From Oscarella lobularis (lineage: Eukaryota; Porifera; Homoscleromorpha; Homosclerophorida; Oscarellidae): 64,000 nucleotides of DNA. The notes beneath the pieces were generated by a model, which searched no databases, had not been told where the DNA came from, and was given only the letters and a program-made list of their open reading frames with translations. Positions within the stretch are counted from its first letter, which is position 1; every line of letters begins with the position of its first letter. Positions 33,557-48,400 of this stretch are shown piece by piece. The stretch spans positions 1,116,001-1,180,000 of the forward strand of contig NC_089188.1 of the NCBI RefSeq assembly GCF_947507565.1, written 5' to 3'. The translations under genes and the position numbers were made by a program.

Positions 33557-35296
33557 ATGGAGAGCGGCAGCTGCATTCGCGACGGCCCCCAATCGCAATC
33601 GCCCGCGGGTGAAAACGCGCAGCAAAGCGGAGCCGTCGCCGTTTCGACGCTCTACGTGGAACGTCAGTTGCGTCGCTTTAGAAACACGTTCCCCTCATCT
33701 TTCTCTCTCCCCCCCACCCCGAAGCGCTTCCAAATCAAGGCCTATTCCAGGGAGTCTATCTCGTCCACGGAAAACTATACTCGCCCATAACCTTGGAATG
33801 GTTGCGACGTAGCGAGAGAGGGGGAGAGGAGAAACGCGGGAGGACGAGCGCCGTTTTTTTCCTCCCCTTTAGGCTTACCGGCCATTTTGAGATGAGGGAC
33901 GGGCAGAGTCTGCCGCGCAACGCTCTCTACACCGCCTATCAGGAATTCTGCCACGAAGCGGACGTCGACGCAGTGAATTCGGCCAGTTTTGGAAAGGCAG
34001 TGATCGTTCGCAACGTTCTTAATTCTTTTGATCTCTCCCTCACTTTATAGATCATACGACAGGCGTTTCCGACGATTCGAACGAGGCGTTTGGGAACGCG
34101 CGGACAATCTAAGTCAAACAAAAATTCGTTTTTTTTTCTCGCCCTTGGGTTTGAGTAAAAATTAATAATTATTTAGGTATCATTACTACGGCATCGGAAT
34201 AAAGGAAAATTCTCCCTACAAAGTCTACTTCAATGATCTAAAGCCCGCCCAATACACAGAACCGTTTAGGCGAGAAAACATCAATTAAGAGTTGAATTAT
34301 TGAAAAAAAAGTGTATGCGTTTATTAGGAAATCGTTGGGGATCGAAGAGGCGCCCTGCAAGCGCCCTGTAAGTCCAGAAAGGCAAAGAACAATCTCCCCA
34401 AAATTCGTTGCCAATCCGACACTACAGAAAACTTTCTATTACCTTTTCTTTTCTTCTTAGGCTAGTCCTCCCTGTTCTTCCGACTGTTCCCTCGTCGCTG
34501 ACCACCTTAGAATCCGCCTAGAGAATAAAGAGAGTTTCAGTTTTCTACCCGATCTGCCGAGCGCCTATCAGGTCGTCCTCCCGCCCACCGTTCCAGTAGA
34601 TAAAGTACAGTTTAAAAAAAATAAATTAAACTACGCTACTTCCACTAATCCCTATATCCATAGGTGCAGTCTTTCTTTGTTATGTACAGAGCCCACTCTC
34701 AAGCCCTAGTGGATATCATTCTCAAAGCGGCTTTTTCTAAAGTACAGAAGTTTCAAAGACGAGAACACACTGAATCATGTACCCATACAGATTGAGTCTC
34801 ACGTGAAACAGTTCTGGCGTGGAATAGCACCGTATACGTTATGTGCTATAGCCACCCAACCTCTAATCAGCATCATAACGCTTTTCGACTGGAAACTATA
34901 TAAGGTTTTTTTTACGATTTGCCGTGATATTGGGTTTTAAATTTTTGTTTTTCGTAGAATCTCGTTGGCGTTCTTATTCCCAATTCCATGGAGCCCATAC
35001 TGCCCAGGTACGATCCCTAAATCTAAATTCGCTTTTGCGAGAATCGAGCATCGACCCAGCTTCATTCACGCCATTCGTCATTTCGCTAAACATTTCGTCG
35101 CGTGGCTCGAAGAGTCCATGACAACGATTCCGGTCATTCTAAGCCAGTCGAAACTCAAAGGTATCAATAGCAGAACTGCCGGCCACTACACGCATCAACG
35201 TCCACAACGTCCACATAGCAGCCAGAATGTTCGCCGGCAGTCTCAAACGACAGACGGCAATGGCTCACTTATTCCAAGTAAGTGAAAAAATCATCG

Positions 35297-35332
<36 letters not shown>

Positions 35333-36299
35333 GGGAGTGGACCCTGTTTTTCTCAGGCGAGCAAAATTCACTTCGATTCGTCGGCCAACGTCCGGCAAAT
35401 GGTCGCCGATTGGCATTCACTCGATCTGACTAGCATTAATAGGCAGACGCAGTGGACGTTTTCCGAACGCGAGACTCGTTGTATCGCTCGAGGTGCGTAG
35501 CCCTAAGAGGGGTCCCCTCGCCTTTCTTATCGCGCTTCTATAGCTCAAAGGGACTTCGAAACTTTGATTCGTACCGGTGCCGGTCATTCGTCGTCGCTCG
35601 TGTCGCTCGTCGATTGGATAAGCGGACTCATGGACGAATCGATTCTTCGGGTTTTCTGCGACGGTCGAGAGTCGAGTTCGTCTTCTTGATTGGCCTCTCT
35701 TTAGCCGGTGACGACGGGCGAGATTGCGTTTGACGTTGCCGCGCGGCTGTTCTTTTTGAAATGGACGTACATCAGTTCGAAAATTATCCGGGATTTGACG
35801 TTGAAGAGTGCGCCAAGTTTCGGTGCTGCGCCCGCACGTGACGATCCTATATTGAATAAGTAGCTGATTTTCAGGGTTTTTTCATCTCGTCCAGACGCTC
35901 TTGAACGAGTACGTGCTCTACTTGCTGGAGTCACACACTCACGATAGAGCGGAGAAAGAAATGAGCGAAAAAACGAACGCCTGCATCAAGACAGGTACTA
36001 GTTGTTCCTTCGCTCCCTAAGTAACGGACACTTCAACTAAAACATAAGAAAAATTTTAATACGTCTATTGTGTCCGCTACGAAGGTAGGGAGGGGTTTCT
36101 AGAAATTGAAATTTAATTTCTCGTAGATGCTGCTTACACGGTGCAGGTCGAATTTCTAGCCCAAGCGGACTTGCCCCTCTCCAGTGCGTCACCTCCAAAA
36201 CCTACGCTCTTCTCTAACGCTACCAACACCGTCCACGATGATCACAACTACTGTTCACCTACGACGGCGCAATCGAACGGACGCGACGCGTGGGAATGA
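33557..36299 (+). CDS. RFX family transcription factor (RFX4/6-like)
   Basis: Likely start Met at 33557, followed by a short Gln/Ser-rich leader. The RFX winged-helix DNA-binding domain is split by introns: LYSPITLEW (to about 33798), then LTGHFEMRDGQSLPRNALYT, FCHEADVDAVNSASFGK, then IIRQAFPTIRTRRLGTRGQS and KYHYYGIGIKENS near 34190. These match the X-box contacting residues of the family. Downstream exons carry the extended dimerisation region (FFVMYRAHSQALVDIIL; IRHFAKHFVAWLEESM; MAHLFQASKIHFDSSANVRQ; WHSLDLTSINRQTQWTF), which groups it with RFX4/6/8 rather than RFX5/7. The protein ends NGRDAWE, stop 36297-36299. RFX proteins drive ciliary genes; that role here is by family. Confidence 0.87.
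35301..35331. repeat. TA dinucleotide microsatellite
   Basis: About 15 TA units inside an intron of the RFX gene; similar shorter TA runs occur in the receptor gene near 41853-41876. Confidence 0.9.
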
Positions 36300-36433
36300 G
36301 AAACGAAGGGGCCCCCCCTCCCAACCATTTACAATCCACGCACTCTAGATTCATTTATCGTATGATTGGACAGCGGACATTATAGTTTTTCGAATCACGT
36401 GCACATTCAATTTGTTTCTCTTACCGCGACACA

Positions 36434-39400
36434 CTACGCAACAACTTTAGGCGTCTCGCACGTCGAGTCGGACTCGGAGCCGGCAATGTCGTCCATCATA
36501 TAGACGGGATTGTCGATGCCGCCGCAATTGGGCGTCGACGACACGGTAGCAGAGCTAGAAATAAATTCAAATCAAATAGGAGAATTTCTCTAGGCTCGTT
36601 CTCTTACCCTCGTTTCGATTTCAGAACGACGAAAGCGGTCAAAGCGACGACAATTAGAACAGCGATCGCTATCGTGCAAACGATCGCTATAATTTGCGAT
36701 TCGGCTAAATCAAGTATTGTACTGCAAATAGGAGATAAGGGTCTTGGGATTTACCAGTGCCGCTCGACTGCTTCGAATCAGGTGGTACGACTATAAGAAA
36801 GATTCGGCTACGAGAAAGTTTACTCTTCAAACGAGTACCGTTTCTTGTGGGAGAGTACGAAGTCGGATTCGTGGTGGTAAAAACTTGAGACGTTGTATGT
36901 TGCGGCGTCGACGGCGAAGTCGACATGCTCGACGTCGTAGGCGCAAAGGTTTTCATAGGAGAAGGCGTAGAGGCAGGCGAAGCGGTCGTCGCTTTAGGAG
37001 ATACTAATATTTAAACAGAGATTGACGATATCTTGCCAGGCTTTTCTCTTTCTTACCTGTATAGCAGTCCACCAGTCTAAGGTCGTCAAGAGAGATTCCA
37101 CTATCACGCTGTGACGTGAAATTGGCCACCAGGTAGATTTTCTCAAAGTGCAATTTTCCCAATTTTGCGCTCGCTTTAACCCACGTTCCTGTTGCTTTGC
37201 GGGAAGACCAACGCTGAATAGCAGTGGCAGCGTTCGACGAGCCAACTCGAACAGACAGCATTGTCGACGTGTCGGTTCGATAGTAGAATTCAAGCGTACA
37301 TTCTTCGATTGACCTGGGAAATAACGTCGATTCCAGAATCGCTTCACCCGGCAAATCAAACGGTCGAAAAGCATACAAATAATACCCTAAGAGTAATTAC
37401 AAAACGAATGCACACTAGCAGAATTGACCGGTTTACCAGAAATTGAATTTTCGTCAATTTTTCGATACCAACTATAAGACGAAGTCGACGCGGCTTCCCA
37501 GTAGCAGGTACCCCTCTCAAAGTCGCAACTCGAAGCTGCGAAGAACCAAAAAAAGAACGCATTAGCACAAGAAAAAGATATTAATAATAATAATATAATA
37601 TAGGGTCACCGCATTCGCTCTCGTCGGAACGATCAAAGCAGTCGGCGACAAAATTGCACACTTTTTCTTCATCGATGCACGAATAATTGCCACACTCGTG
37701 CATCGGAAGGCAGAAATCGCCTAAGAACTAAGATTTAAAAAAAAACATTTCATCGCATCGATACGATTCTTACGACGACGACTGCTAAACGATATGTCAT
37801 CAATTGCTATATCTCTCGACGAGCCGTCGCTCTGTTCGCCGATGAAGTGAACTTCGAACGAACTGCATCGAAAGTGCGTTATTTCGACGACGGCTTTTCT
37901 CCACGCGTAGCCTTGACTCCCGCACCGCTTCCACGCCTCCACCGCGCCGAAAAGCGGGCAAAACACCGAAAGAGACAAACAGCCGACCGATTTACCGAAC
38001 ATGAAGTACCAGAAGGTCATCGAGCTGCCCCAGTCCCTTGTCTGCATGTGCGAGCTCACGTAACCGGCACGATGACCGGGAAGGCCACGGGAGGAATTCA
38101 AGTAGAGATATCGACCACTTTTTGACATCGTAGTGCGATCGAAAATGGGTCCGGAAGCGTTCTCGCCGCTGCGAATGACCCAAACGATGTCGGCGTCGTG
38201 GATGGAGTGACTCCAGTTGACGCAGGAGCTCTCGAAGTCGCAGTTGGGCTGAAGAACTGCGCAGAGGAAGAAAAGGGATTCCTACGTTTTTCGTCGTCGC
38301 TTCTTCGCGTGATTTACCTTTGGAAAGCGACGAATTTGACACTGCGTGCGAGTGGGAGAGAATTTTGTTTGAAATTTTAAGCGTTTCTGACGTCATTCTC
38401 TTCTTACCGGGTTTCCTGCAATTTTCGCCGAGCGAAAAGTCGTCGAAACCAATCTCACCGCCGCTTAGATTACCCGCCTTTCCTTCAACTACGAACTACA
38501 AAGGAGACTAAATTTCCCAATAAATCGACACCGAATTCCTTACGACAAAAGATTCATCAACGGACAGAGAAACGGCGACTCTATGCCACGAGTCCCCTTG
38601 ATCTCCTTCGACGCTCCACGCCCGGACGCGTTGCGACCCGTTCGCGATCTCATAGTACAAGCCCAGCTCGCCGGAGCCGGAGAGACGAAAGTAAAAGCGA
38701 GCCACGCACGCTCCCCGTCGCGATCGGATGTACAGGCCACTAGTCAAACGAGCGACTTCGCCGGACCGAGTCGGAGGAAGGAGACGAAGATATAGATACC
38801 TCCCTGAAAGAAGAAAAAAAATCAATGATGAAGATTTTAATTAAATACTTTCTCTTTTCGTATACCGCGGCTGCTGTCCGGTAGCGGATCGTTTTTCGAT
38901 GGACTTGGTAGCCAACTGAAGCCGAAGTTGCTTACCCAATCGCATAAATCGATTTCAAAGTTGCATCGTCCTGTAGCGTTGACTGCGCGGGGAAGAAGAA
39001 ATGAGACGAATTCAAGAAGAAAATATCTATACTCACCGCATTCGGACTCGATTTCGTCGCTGCCGTCTCCGCAATCGTCGACAAAGTCGCATAACTGATC
39101 GCGAAGCACGCACTTACCGGAGTGACATTGGTAGTCGGTCGTTCGATCACACCGCGGCAATTTCAACGCTATAGGAAAAAAAACATAATGACAAAAGATC
39201 CGTGTTTTGAGCTGTGATAATACCTGGATTGCAATTCTTAAACGCCACGTCGTCGATAGCAATTTGAGACGTTTCCGTCGTTCCTCGTTCGCCGACGAAG
39301 GCGAATCGAAAAGGCCCGTCGACGTCCGCGGCGCTCACGTCCAACGTTTGCTCGTGCCACGACGAGCCCTTGTCGCCGCTCACTTTCCACGCGATCGCAG

Positions 39401-42400
39401 GCGACAGTCCGATTGCCGTCGGTCGTATCTGAACCGAGAGCGCACCCGCGCCCCTTCCGCGCATGTGATAGGCGAAGGACATGGAACAATTCCACCCCGT
39501 CGCAGTGAATAGCGAACTGAGCCAAACCGCTCGAGCGCCAACTCGCAATGAAGCGCTTTCCATCAAAAGAAAGTGTCCTAAAAACGAAAAATCACCAATA
39601 TTAATCAATATTTATACATATTTACCTTTTGAAGATTTCAGTGTGTGGTCCACGTCTGGTCCCGTGTCGTTTACGCGAGTCGGTCCTCGCCATCGCTGCC
39701 AGTCCGTGTCATCGTCCGTTCCTTCGATCCATCCGCATTCGTCTCTTTCGAACGTGCACAGGGAATTCGCTATAGCGAAAATGAAACGAAAAGCGAAATT
39801 CTTGGCTCGTTAATTTCTTACTAGGATAGCGTTTTCCATGGATAGAAATTCCCACGTTGTCGTCGCCAACTATAAATCAATAGTAAAGAAAAAGTCGTTC
39901 AGCGCTCACGTAACGACTGACCGGGACAGTTTCTCTCGTCGGACCCATCAGCGCAGTCGTTCTCCCCGTCGCACCAGAGATCCTTCCAAACGCACGTTCC
40001 ATTCGCAGTGGGTCGATCGCAAGGAAACTGATACGCCCAGCAAGGAGAAGAAGCGGCTATATAAGTAAAGACGAAATCTCGCAGAGAGTCGAAAAAACCA
40101 ATCGACTTGTGCTTACGAGGACAATTAAATTCGTCTCGATCGGAACGACAATCCGACGATCCATCGCACCACCATCTCGATGGTAAACACTCGCCGGTGG
40201 CTGGACATTGTTGATAACCGACGCCACACACGGGGACCCCTGTATACCAGCCGTTAGTCTCAACGCCTTTTATACGTAGATTTTTCCTTACCCCCTTTCT
40301 CGCATTCAATTGACGGCGACAATCCGTCGATATTCACTTCGCTCGACGGACCGATTCCGCGAAACGATTCGAAAGCGAATCGGAAATTCGACGTCGTTAC
40401 GAAGACGGACGCTTCGGCGAATTGCCACGCGGCGCCTTGATTGCCGCTTCGCGTCCACAATCGATGACGCACAGGTCCCTTCTCCTCTTCCGCATAAAGC
40501 TAGAGAAAATCAAAGATAAAAAACTAAAATCTACAGTATATATATACTCTTACTGTCAAATTAGTAATCTCTTTTCCAAACATATGAAACCAGAACGTGA
40601 AGCGACACGAGCCATCGATATTGGGTGGATAAAGCGGACTGACGTAGCGATACTTTTCTCCGGGCAACGCAAAATACGTGTTCGTATAGAGGAAGTAACC
40701 GTCGCCTGTCACGTCGGTCAGGGAACCAGTATCGACGCCGAATAATCGTCCCAAGTTGACCACCCAAAAAGCGCTCCATTTTTTCAACGGTTCGTTGTAC
40801 CAGCCGCAGGACGAACGACCGGTAAAACTGCATCGACCGATAACGTCAACTAAAAGAAGAGATTCTTCTTTTGACTATGCAACACGTTCGCTTTTTACCG
40901 CAGTTCGACTCGTCGCTGCCGTCGCCGCAGTCGAAAGCGTAGTCGCAAACGCGACTCGCGTTGATGCAGACGCCCGTGCCGCAAAGAAATCCGGTCGTAC
41001 AATCGTCGCCTTTGTCGTCTCCTTTTCGGAAGAAACGCCAGAATTAATCAAGAAAATCGGATATACCGGTAGTCATTCTTACCGCGATATGAACAGTTTT
41101 CAAAGCGAATATCATCCAAGGCGACGCCGAGATTCCAACCGCCGTTGCCGCCTCGCACGACGAAAACGACTTCGAAATCGTGAACGCGACCAATTTTCGC
41201 CGCGCCTTTTTTCCATCCGCCGCCGCCGCCGCCGCCGCCGCCGTCCGACGGCGTCCACACGCGGCGATTGGGAAGTCCGCGCGAGCGCGACGAACGAACG
41301 AGAACGGATAGATGACTCGTGTTGCCGCCGTAGACGAAATAATAGAATTCGATCGTGCAACCGTCGCCACTTCGTCCGAATCGTTTCGACCGAATCTCGG
41401 CGACGTCGTCCTCGACAGGAGACAGAAACAACGCTTTAGCAAACAAAAAATGACCTGCAATTAACAGATATCAAAAAAATCGAAAAAGATAGCGTAAGAA
41501 AATTCGGGTACCTGTTGGACTTCCCGTTGTATGATCGCCCGTCGGTTTTATAGCTGAATTGCGTAGGTGTTTGTCGTTCGCGACAGTTACTCTCTTCCAA
41601 AGAAGTTTTCGCCACGAAGAGTCGTCGTATCTCCAGTTGCACGCGTCTATTTCGAAAGTGCAATCGGTCGCTAATATGAAGAAGAATCATTCGTTTGATG
41701 TTTCTCTATAGGATGGAAGTGTTTGCGAAAACTTACTGCAGTCGATTTCGTCGGAACCGTCGCTGCAATCGCTCGCGAAATCGCATCTCCGATTCTCGTG
41801 AACGCAGTAACCGTTGTCGCACTGAAAACGCTTCGGTCCGCACGGCAAATCTTAATTATATATATATATATATATAGTGTAGTTTAAAAAATTTCTCCTT
41901 TACTCACCTGATACGGAACTTCCGTCGAAGGCGACGTCGTCAAGACACACGTCGCCGAACCGACTCCCGTTGCCGGACGACGTGAACGTCAATTGGTAAC
42001 GAACGCAAAGAGGCGGAATCGTCGCACGAGCGATTTTCCACGACGGATTCTGATTGCCGCATAGTTGCCAGAGGCGATGCGTAAGCCGAGCGCACGTAAC
42101 GAACACGCGCAGGCACGGTGCACTGGGACCGTATAAGTGATACCAAAACGTCAATCGCTTTGACGATTCGGTTCTCTCAAGAACGGGCGAAACGAGACTT
42201 CCATCGCCCGTAGTTCCTTTTTTTACAGCAAGACACGCGTAGTGACCTTGCAGACAGAAAACCAAATTCTCTAGGATACAGAATTTTTTATATGATTTTT
42301 TTACCTTTGGTTGTCTTGAGTGTGTGATCGTGTGACGGACCGAAGCGTGGCATTGTGGCGACTGGCTCTTCTCTCGAATATCGTCTCCAGTGAGCCGAGT

Positions 42401-45400
42401 TGTTCCACGCGTTTTCCCAAGCGCACATGCCCCGTTCGAAGTCGCACGTCGCATTGGATAAAGCTACGTCAACGATTTATCACTACGAATAACGTTACCT
42501 CTCAACTTTTTGTACCAAATATTGAATCGTTGACCAGAACTAGAAAAAAAAAACGTATGATCAAAATAATTAAATATCGCACGATTTTCTCCATACCTTT
42601 TCCCGAACAGCCCGCGCTGAGTGCGACATTATCCAACGCCATGTTTCCATTCTCTTTTAATCCCATAATTGATCTGAATTCCAGCTACACGCACGCTCAA
42701 ACGTGAACACGAAATTAAACTCGTTTTTCGTACATACCCAGTAAGAATTAGTAGCATTTATTGGTGCTGAGTACTTGCTCCATAGAGACGCATTTTGAAG
42801 GCGAATCAATAGAGTCGAATCGCTGGCATCGCTCTCGACGAGAAAGAGCTCCAATTTTCCGTCGCTGTCGTCAGTCAAGTACGCGTCGAAAGAAATCCAG
42901 CAATCGCCGCGTGACGGTTCGAAGGAAACGCTCCGCAGAACGGCCGCATCGCCGGCACGGAACCCATACGTCTCGACAAACCAATAACGACCTATAGCGT
43001 AAAAAGGAATCGAGACGATTATTTAGGGAAGAGAGAGAGAGAGAGAAAAAAGGAAAACCTTGGGCTCCCTCTAGACCACCCCAATCGCCCCGCCAATCGA
43101 AATCGTCGTCGAAGACGTTGTACCAATCGCAGGGGCCGCTCTCGAAGTCGCAGTAGCTCGACTGCCTCGCTGTGGAAGAGATAAATGACGATGCACGTGT
43201 AGAATTAAGGGGGCCCCACCTACCGCATCTCAATTCGTTTTCGTCTGAGAAGTCCAAACAGTCGTTTCGGAAGTCGCAGACGCTCTTCCAAGCCAAGCAG
43301 CTGCCGTCGTTGCATTGAAACTCGCCGCTGCAAGCGTCTGCAAGAAATTTTATCTCGACGAACCGAATTTACTAATAAATGTTTACGTTGGCAATGCATC
43401 TCGTCAAAACCCTTCTCGCAATCGTCAGTCCCGTCGCAAACGCGCGACAACGAGACGCACTGCGACGCGGTTTGATTGGAACAAGAGATCTCGAACGACT
43501 TGCAATTCGATTTCAAAGCTAGGTAAACGTAAACGATAAAAAAACCGTCGAACCCCTCTCCTCTCTTACATGTGCATCGATCCTCGTCAGAATTGTCGCC
43601 ACAGTCGTTCACTCCGTCGCAGCGCCACGATTTCCAAACGCACAGTCGATTTTCGCACTGAAATTGTCCGAGCGGACATACAGGAAGAGTGGGCGCACCT
43701 AATTGAAAAAATTAGACAGTACTCCTATCCTACGAAGCGCCCACCTCCCGTCTCGCAGCCTTTAGTCAGAGAAATGTCGTCCAATGCAATATCGGACATG
43801 AAAAGTCTCGTCGACTGGAACGCTATTCTAAATTGCAACGTGTAGGGTTGACTGCTGTAGATCTTCAATCCAGCTCGATGCCAATGATTTCCTTGGTTAC
43901 CGGAAACTTCGAATATCACCTTGGGTGCGCCGAAGACTCCGACTTCGGGCCTTTGCGTCAGCACGAGCTAAAAGTAAATCCGAAATAGAATTTATCTATT
44001 ATTTATTTATCATGAAAAACGAGTGTGTACCTGTAGCGTTCCCATGTGCCTGCCCCACATGTGATACCAGAAGCGGAATACGCAGCTGCCGTCGACGACG
44101 GGCGGATACGTGTAGAGGTAGTCCAGCTGCGACGTCAATTTGTCGGGCATGGACGACTCGGCGTAGAGATAATAACCTAAAAGACGTAGTCTCTGAGAGA
44201 TGTCCCTATACGATTTGCCCGGGCCTCCACCCTACCCGTGTTATCCTGTCGCGTGTGATCAAACGCGGGTCCCGTTGACACCGAAAGCGTTCGACCCCGA
44301 TGACGTAGCCATACCCGTCGGAAAAGGGAATCGTCGGGAGACGTCCAACCGCAGCGACTGATCTCGAAGTCGCACGTGCCCGGAACGTTGGCTAGAACAT
44401 ATCGAAGTATGAAAAAAACCGATTTTCTTTTTGCGAGTTTTAGTTCGGCGTACGGCATTGAATTTCGTCGCTGCCGTCGAAACAGTCGTCTTCGAAATCG
44501 CAGACGTAATCGGCGGAAATGCATCGTCCGTTTCCGCAGGCGAATTCGCCTACGACGCAACCGTCGGCAGGCGCTATAAAAAATCAATAAATCATAACGT
44601 ATTTATGTTCTCAACGCGAATCTCTCGCACCTGGAACGCAGTCACTAAACCTGATATCATCAATAGCGATATCCCCTCCCGACATCTGCGATCCATATCC
44701 CGCCGTCGCCTGAACGACGATTTGAAATCCGACGTGCTCTCCGACGACGACAGACGTTTCTTTCCAGCCGGATCCCTGCACGCCGACGAGACTCTTCAGG
44801 TGGCGATAGCGCGACGACGCTGTCTTGACGCTGATCGACAGCGTTCCGACGTTTCGCTCGTTCATGTAGTAGGCGAGAGCGATCGTGCAGTTCGCGTGAC
44901 TTCGACCGAATGTCGTGCTCTGCAGCTCGGCGTGCGAACCGATTCCCGTCAGCGGACTCGTTTCGGCGACGAGGTAGAAATCTATTTTCTCTTCGCTATT
45001 AGTTTTTTTGGGGGGGGTCGTTGTCCTGCTTACTTCCGGAAGAAGTGAAATCGCTCGTGGAACCTGATCCACTATTGTCGTTCTGTCTGCGGAATACGTA
45101 CGTGTACGAGTCGCGTCGGAATCGATTCCAGTGGCACCAGCCGGTTTCAAAATCGCATCCGTAGGCTAAATGATAATAACCGTGGTACAATTTCGCGCGA
45201 CGAAAGTCCGATTTTTCTTCTCACAACACTGGCTCTCGTCTCGACGATTTGAACAGTCGTCTTTGAAGTCGCACACAGTCGAGGCGTCGACGCATTCGCC
45301 GTCGATCGCGCCGGCACAGTGAAATTTCGAAGGACACGGAGCTAGCAGAGAGAGAGAAAAAAATCGCTTAATTCTATTGCGCAAAAAAATGCTCGTCTCA

Positions 45401-48400
45401 CAATTCTCCAATGGAGAATAAAAGTCCACGTCATCAATAGCAATATCACCTGTAAAACCAAAGCCAAACTCGGCAGTCATGACAACCTAGCACATAAGAA
45501 GAACTTAGATAAATAGATTCAATATCGTTCCACAGTGTTTTATACTGACCTGAAATGAGTCGCCCGTCTTGCATAGGCCTATTGGTACGATGGCTTGTAA
45601 CCACTCGAGACCCTGGTCACTGCACTTCCTCCACAATTGTTTTTCAAAATACGCCACGTAGTTTTGCTTCGCGTCGTAACATCGGATTCCGACGCTAAGA
45701 CAGCCAATATCCTCTCCGTACATGTGATACCAAAAAGCGAAGCGCAACGTCGAATTTGAAAACGCCACAAACGGACTTATCAGCATTCCTTTGGCGCCAC
45801 GACTGAATCCAGACACCTCGACGAAAGCGAAGTAACCGCTAAGCGTTCCCAGCGTGTGATCGCCGTCGGGCCCAGTGCCCAAAGACGGAGTCGAATCTCG
45901 ATGACGTAACCACATTAGAAGATTAGTATCATCATTCGTCCACCCGCAGAAATTGCTTTCAAAACTGCAGTTAGCAGTCGGAATAGCTAAAACGAGAAAG
46001 TTCAGTCAAATTAGATTAATAGTTCCGCCGAGAATTTTTTTAAGTGTGAAGCAAAAGTGTTGAGAAACCGGGTTTTTACTTGTTAAGAGTGGCTGTAAAC
46101 TGCAAAAACCAGTTCCTTTGCCTATGAAATGTGAAGGTTTGGGTAAAGGACTTCGATAGTTGTGGATTGGGCGAAGGGTCCCCTTTGGGGGTAAAAAGCT
46201 TACAGACTCGTCGTTTGACCGCCACGAGCTCAAAAACGCGTCTTCTCGCGTACAGAACTTTTAAAAAAATTGAAAAAAATACCGACACTTGACACAAACC
46301 ACACGGAAGACGGTGCTATGGAGGTCTATCCGGTGACAGAGGTGCCCCAGGAGCTGGGAGAGAGATGCGAGAACTAGGAAGGCGTGCAATGTTACACCCT
46401 TGTCAAGTAAGTATAATTAATAATAATCTTAACTAATCTACTGAGGGAGGCAACTAACTAAACATCGGCAGGCATTTGAACGAAATACATAGAGGGAACT
46501 AACGAAACGGGGAAGGGAAGGGAAGATGTCCTAGTGTTGTACTCCGCCAAAACACCGAAAATCGGTGTTGGCCGCGTACGATGACAAACGGTCCGTCGAA
46601 GATGGCAAAATAGCTCTGATCTTATTGAGGATAATGTTGGCATTTCCGCGCTGGAGGAATGAGGCGACCACCGGGCCATAGTGCCTCAAGTCTTGGGGCA
46701 GGCGGTGTACGTACTCCGCCGGCAGGCGGTGTATATAATCCGGCAGGCGGTGTACGTACTCCGCCGGCAGGCGGTGTATATATTCCGGCCGGCGGTGTAT
46801 ATATTCCAACAGGCGGTGTATATATTCCAACAGGCGGTGTATATATTCCGGCAGGCGGTGTATATATTCCGGCAAGCGGTGTATATATTCCGGCAGGCGG
46901 TGTACGTACTCCGCCGGCAGCCGATGTATATATTTCGGCAGGCGGTGTATATATTCAGGCAGGTGGTGTACGTACTCCGCCGGCAGGCGGTGTATATATT
47001 CCGGCCGGCGGTGTATATATTCCAACAGGCGGTGTATATATTCCAACAGGCGGTGTATATATTCCGGCAGGCAGTGTATATATTCCGGCAAGCGGTGTAT
47101 ATATTCCGGCAGGCGGTGTACGTACTCCGCCGGTGCCCGATGTATATATTTCGGCAGGCGGTGTATATATTCAGGCAGGTGGTGTACGTACTCCGCCGGC
47201 AGGCGGTGTATATATTTCGGCAGGCGGTGTACGTACTCCGCCGTCAGGCGGTGTATATATTTCGGTAGGCGGTGTACGTACTCCGCCGGCAGGCGGTGTA
47301 TATATTTCGGTAGGCGGTGTATATATTCCGGCAGGCGGTGTATATATTCCGGCAGGCGGTGTACGTACTCTGCCGGCAGGCGGTGTATATATTCCGGCGG
47401 GCGGTGTACGCACTCCGCCGTCAGGCGGTGTATATATTTCGATAGGCGGTGTATATATTCCGGCAGGCGGTGTACGTACTCCGCCGCCAGGCGGTGTATA
47501 TATTTCGGTAGGCGGTGTATATATTCCGGCAGGCGGTGTACGTACTCCGCGGGCAGGTGGTGTATATATTCCGGCAGGCGGTGTACGTACTCTGCCGGCA
47601 GGCGGTGTATATATTTCGGCAGGCGGTGTATATATTCCGGCAGGCGGTGTACGTACTCCGCCGTCAGGCGGTGTATATATTTCGGCAGGCGGTGTATATA
47701 TTCCGGCAGGCGGTGTACGTACTCCGCCGGCAGGCGGTGTATATATTCCGGCAGGCGGTGTACGTACATCGCCGGCAGGCGGTGTATATATTTCGGCAGG
47801 CGGTGTACGTACTCCGCCGGAAGGCGGTGTATATATTTCGGCACGCGGTGTACGTACTCCGCCGGCAGGCGGTGTATATATCGGAGCAGGCGGTGTATAT
47901 ATTCCGGCAGGCGGTGTACGTACTCCGCCGTCAGGCGGTGTATATACTTCGGTAGGCGGTGTATATATTCCGGCAGGCGGTGTACGTACTCCGCCGGCAG
48001 GCGGTGTATATATTTCGGCAGGCGGTGTATATATTCCGGCAGGCGGTGTACGTACTCCGCCGTCAGGCGGTGTATATATTTCGGTAGGCGGTGTATATAT
48101 TCCGACAGGCGGTGTACGTACTCCGCCGTCAGGCGGTGTATATATTTCCGTAGGCGGTGTATATATTCCGGCAGGCGGTGTACGTACTCTGCCGGCAGGC
48201 GGTGTATATATTCCGGCAGGCGGTGTATATATTCCGGCAGGCGGTGTATATATTCCGGCAGGCGGTGTACGTACTCCGCCGTCAGGCGGTGTATATATTC
48301 CGGCAGGCGGTGTATATATTTCGGAGGCGGTGTATATATTCCGGCAGGCGGTGTATATATTTCGGCAGGCGGTGTATATATTCAGGCAGGCGGTGTATAT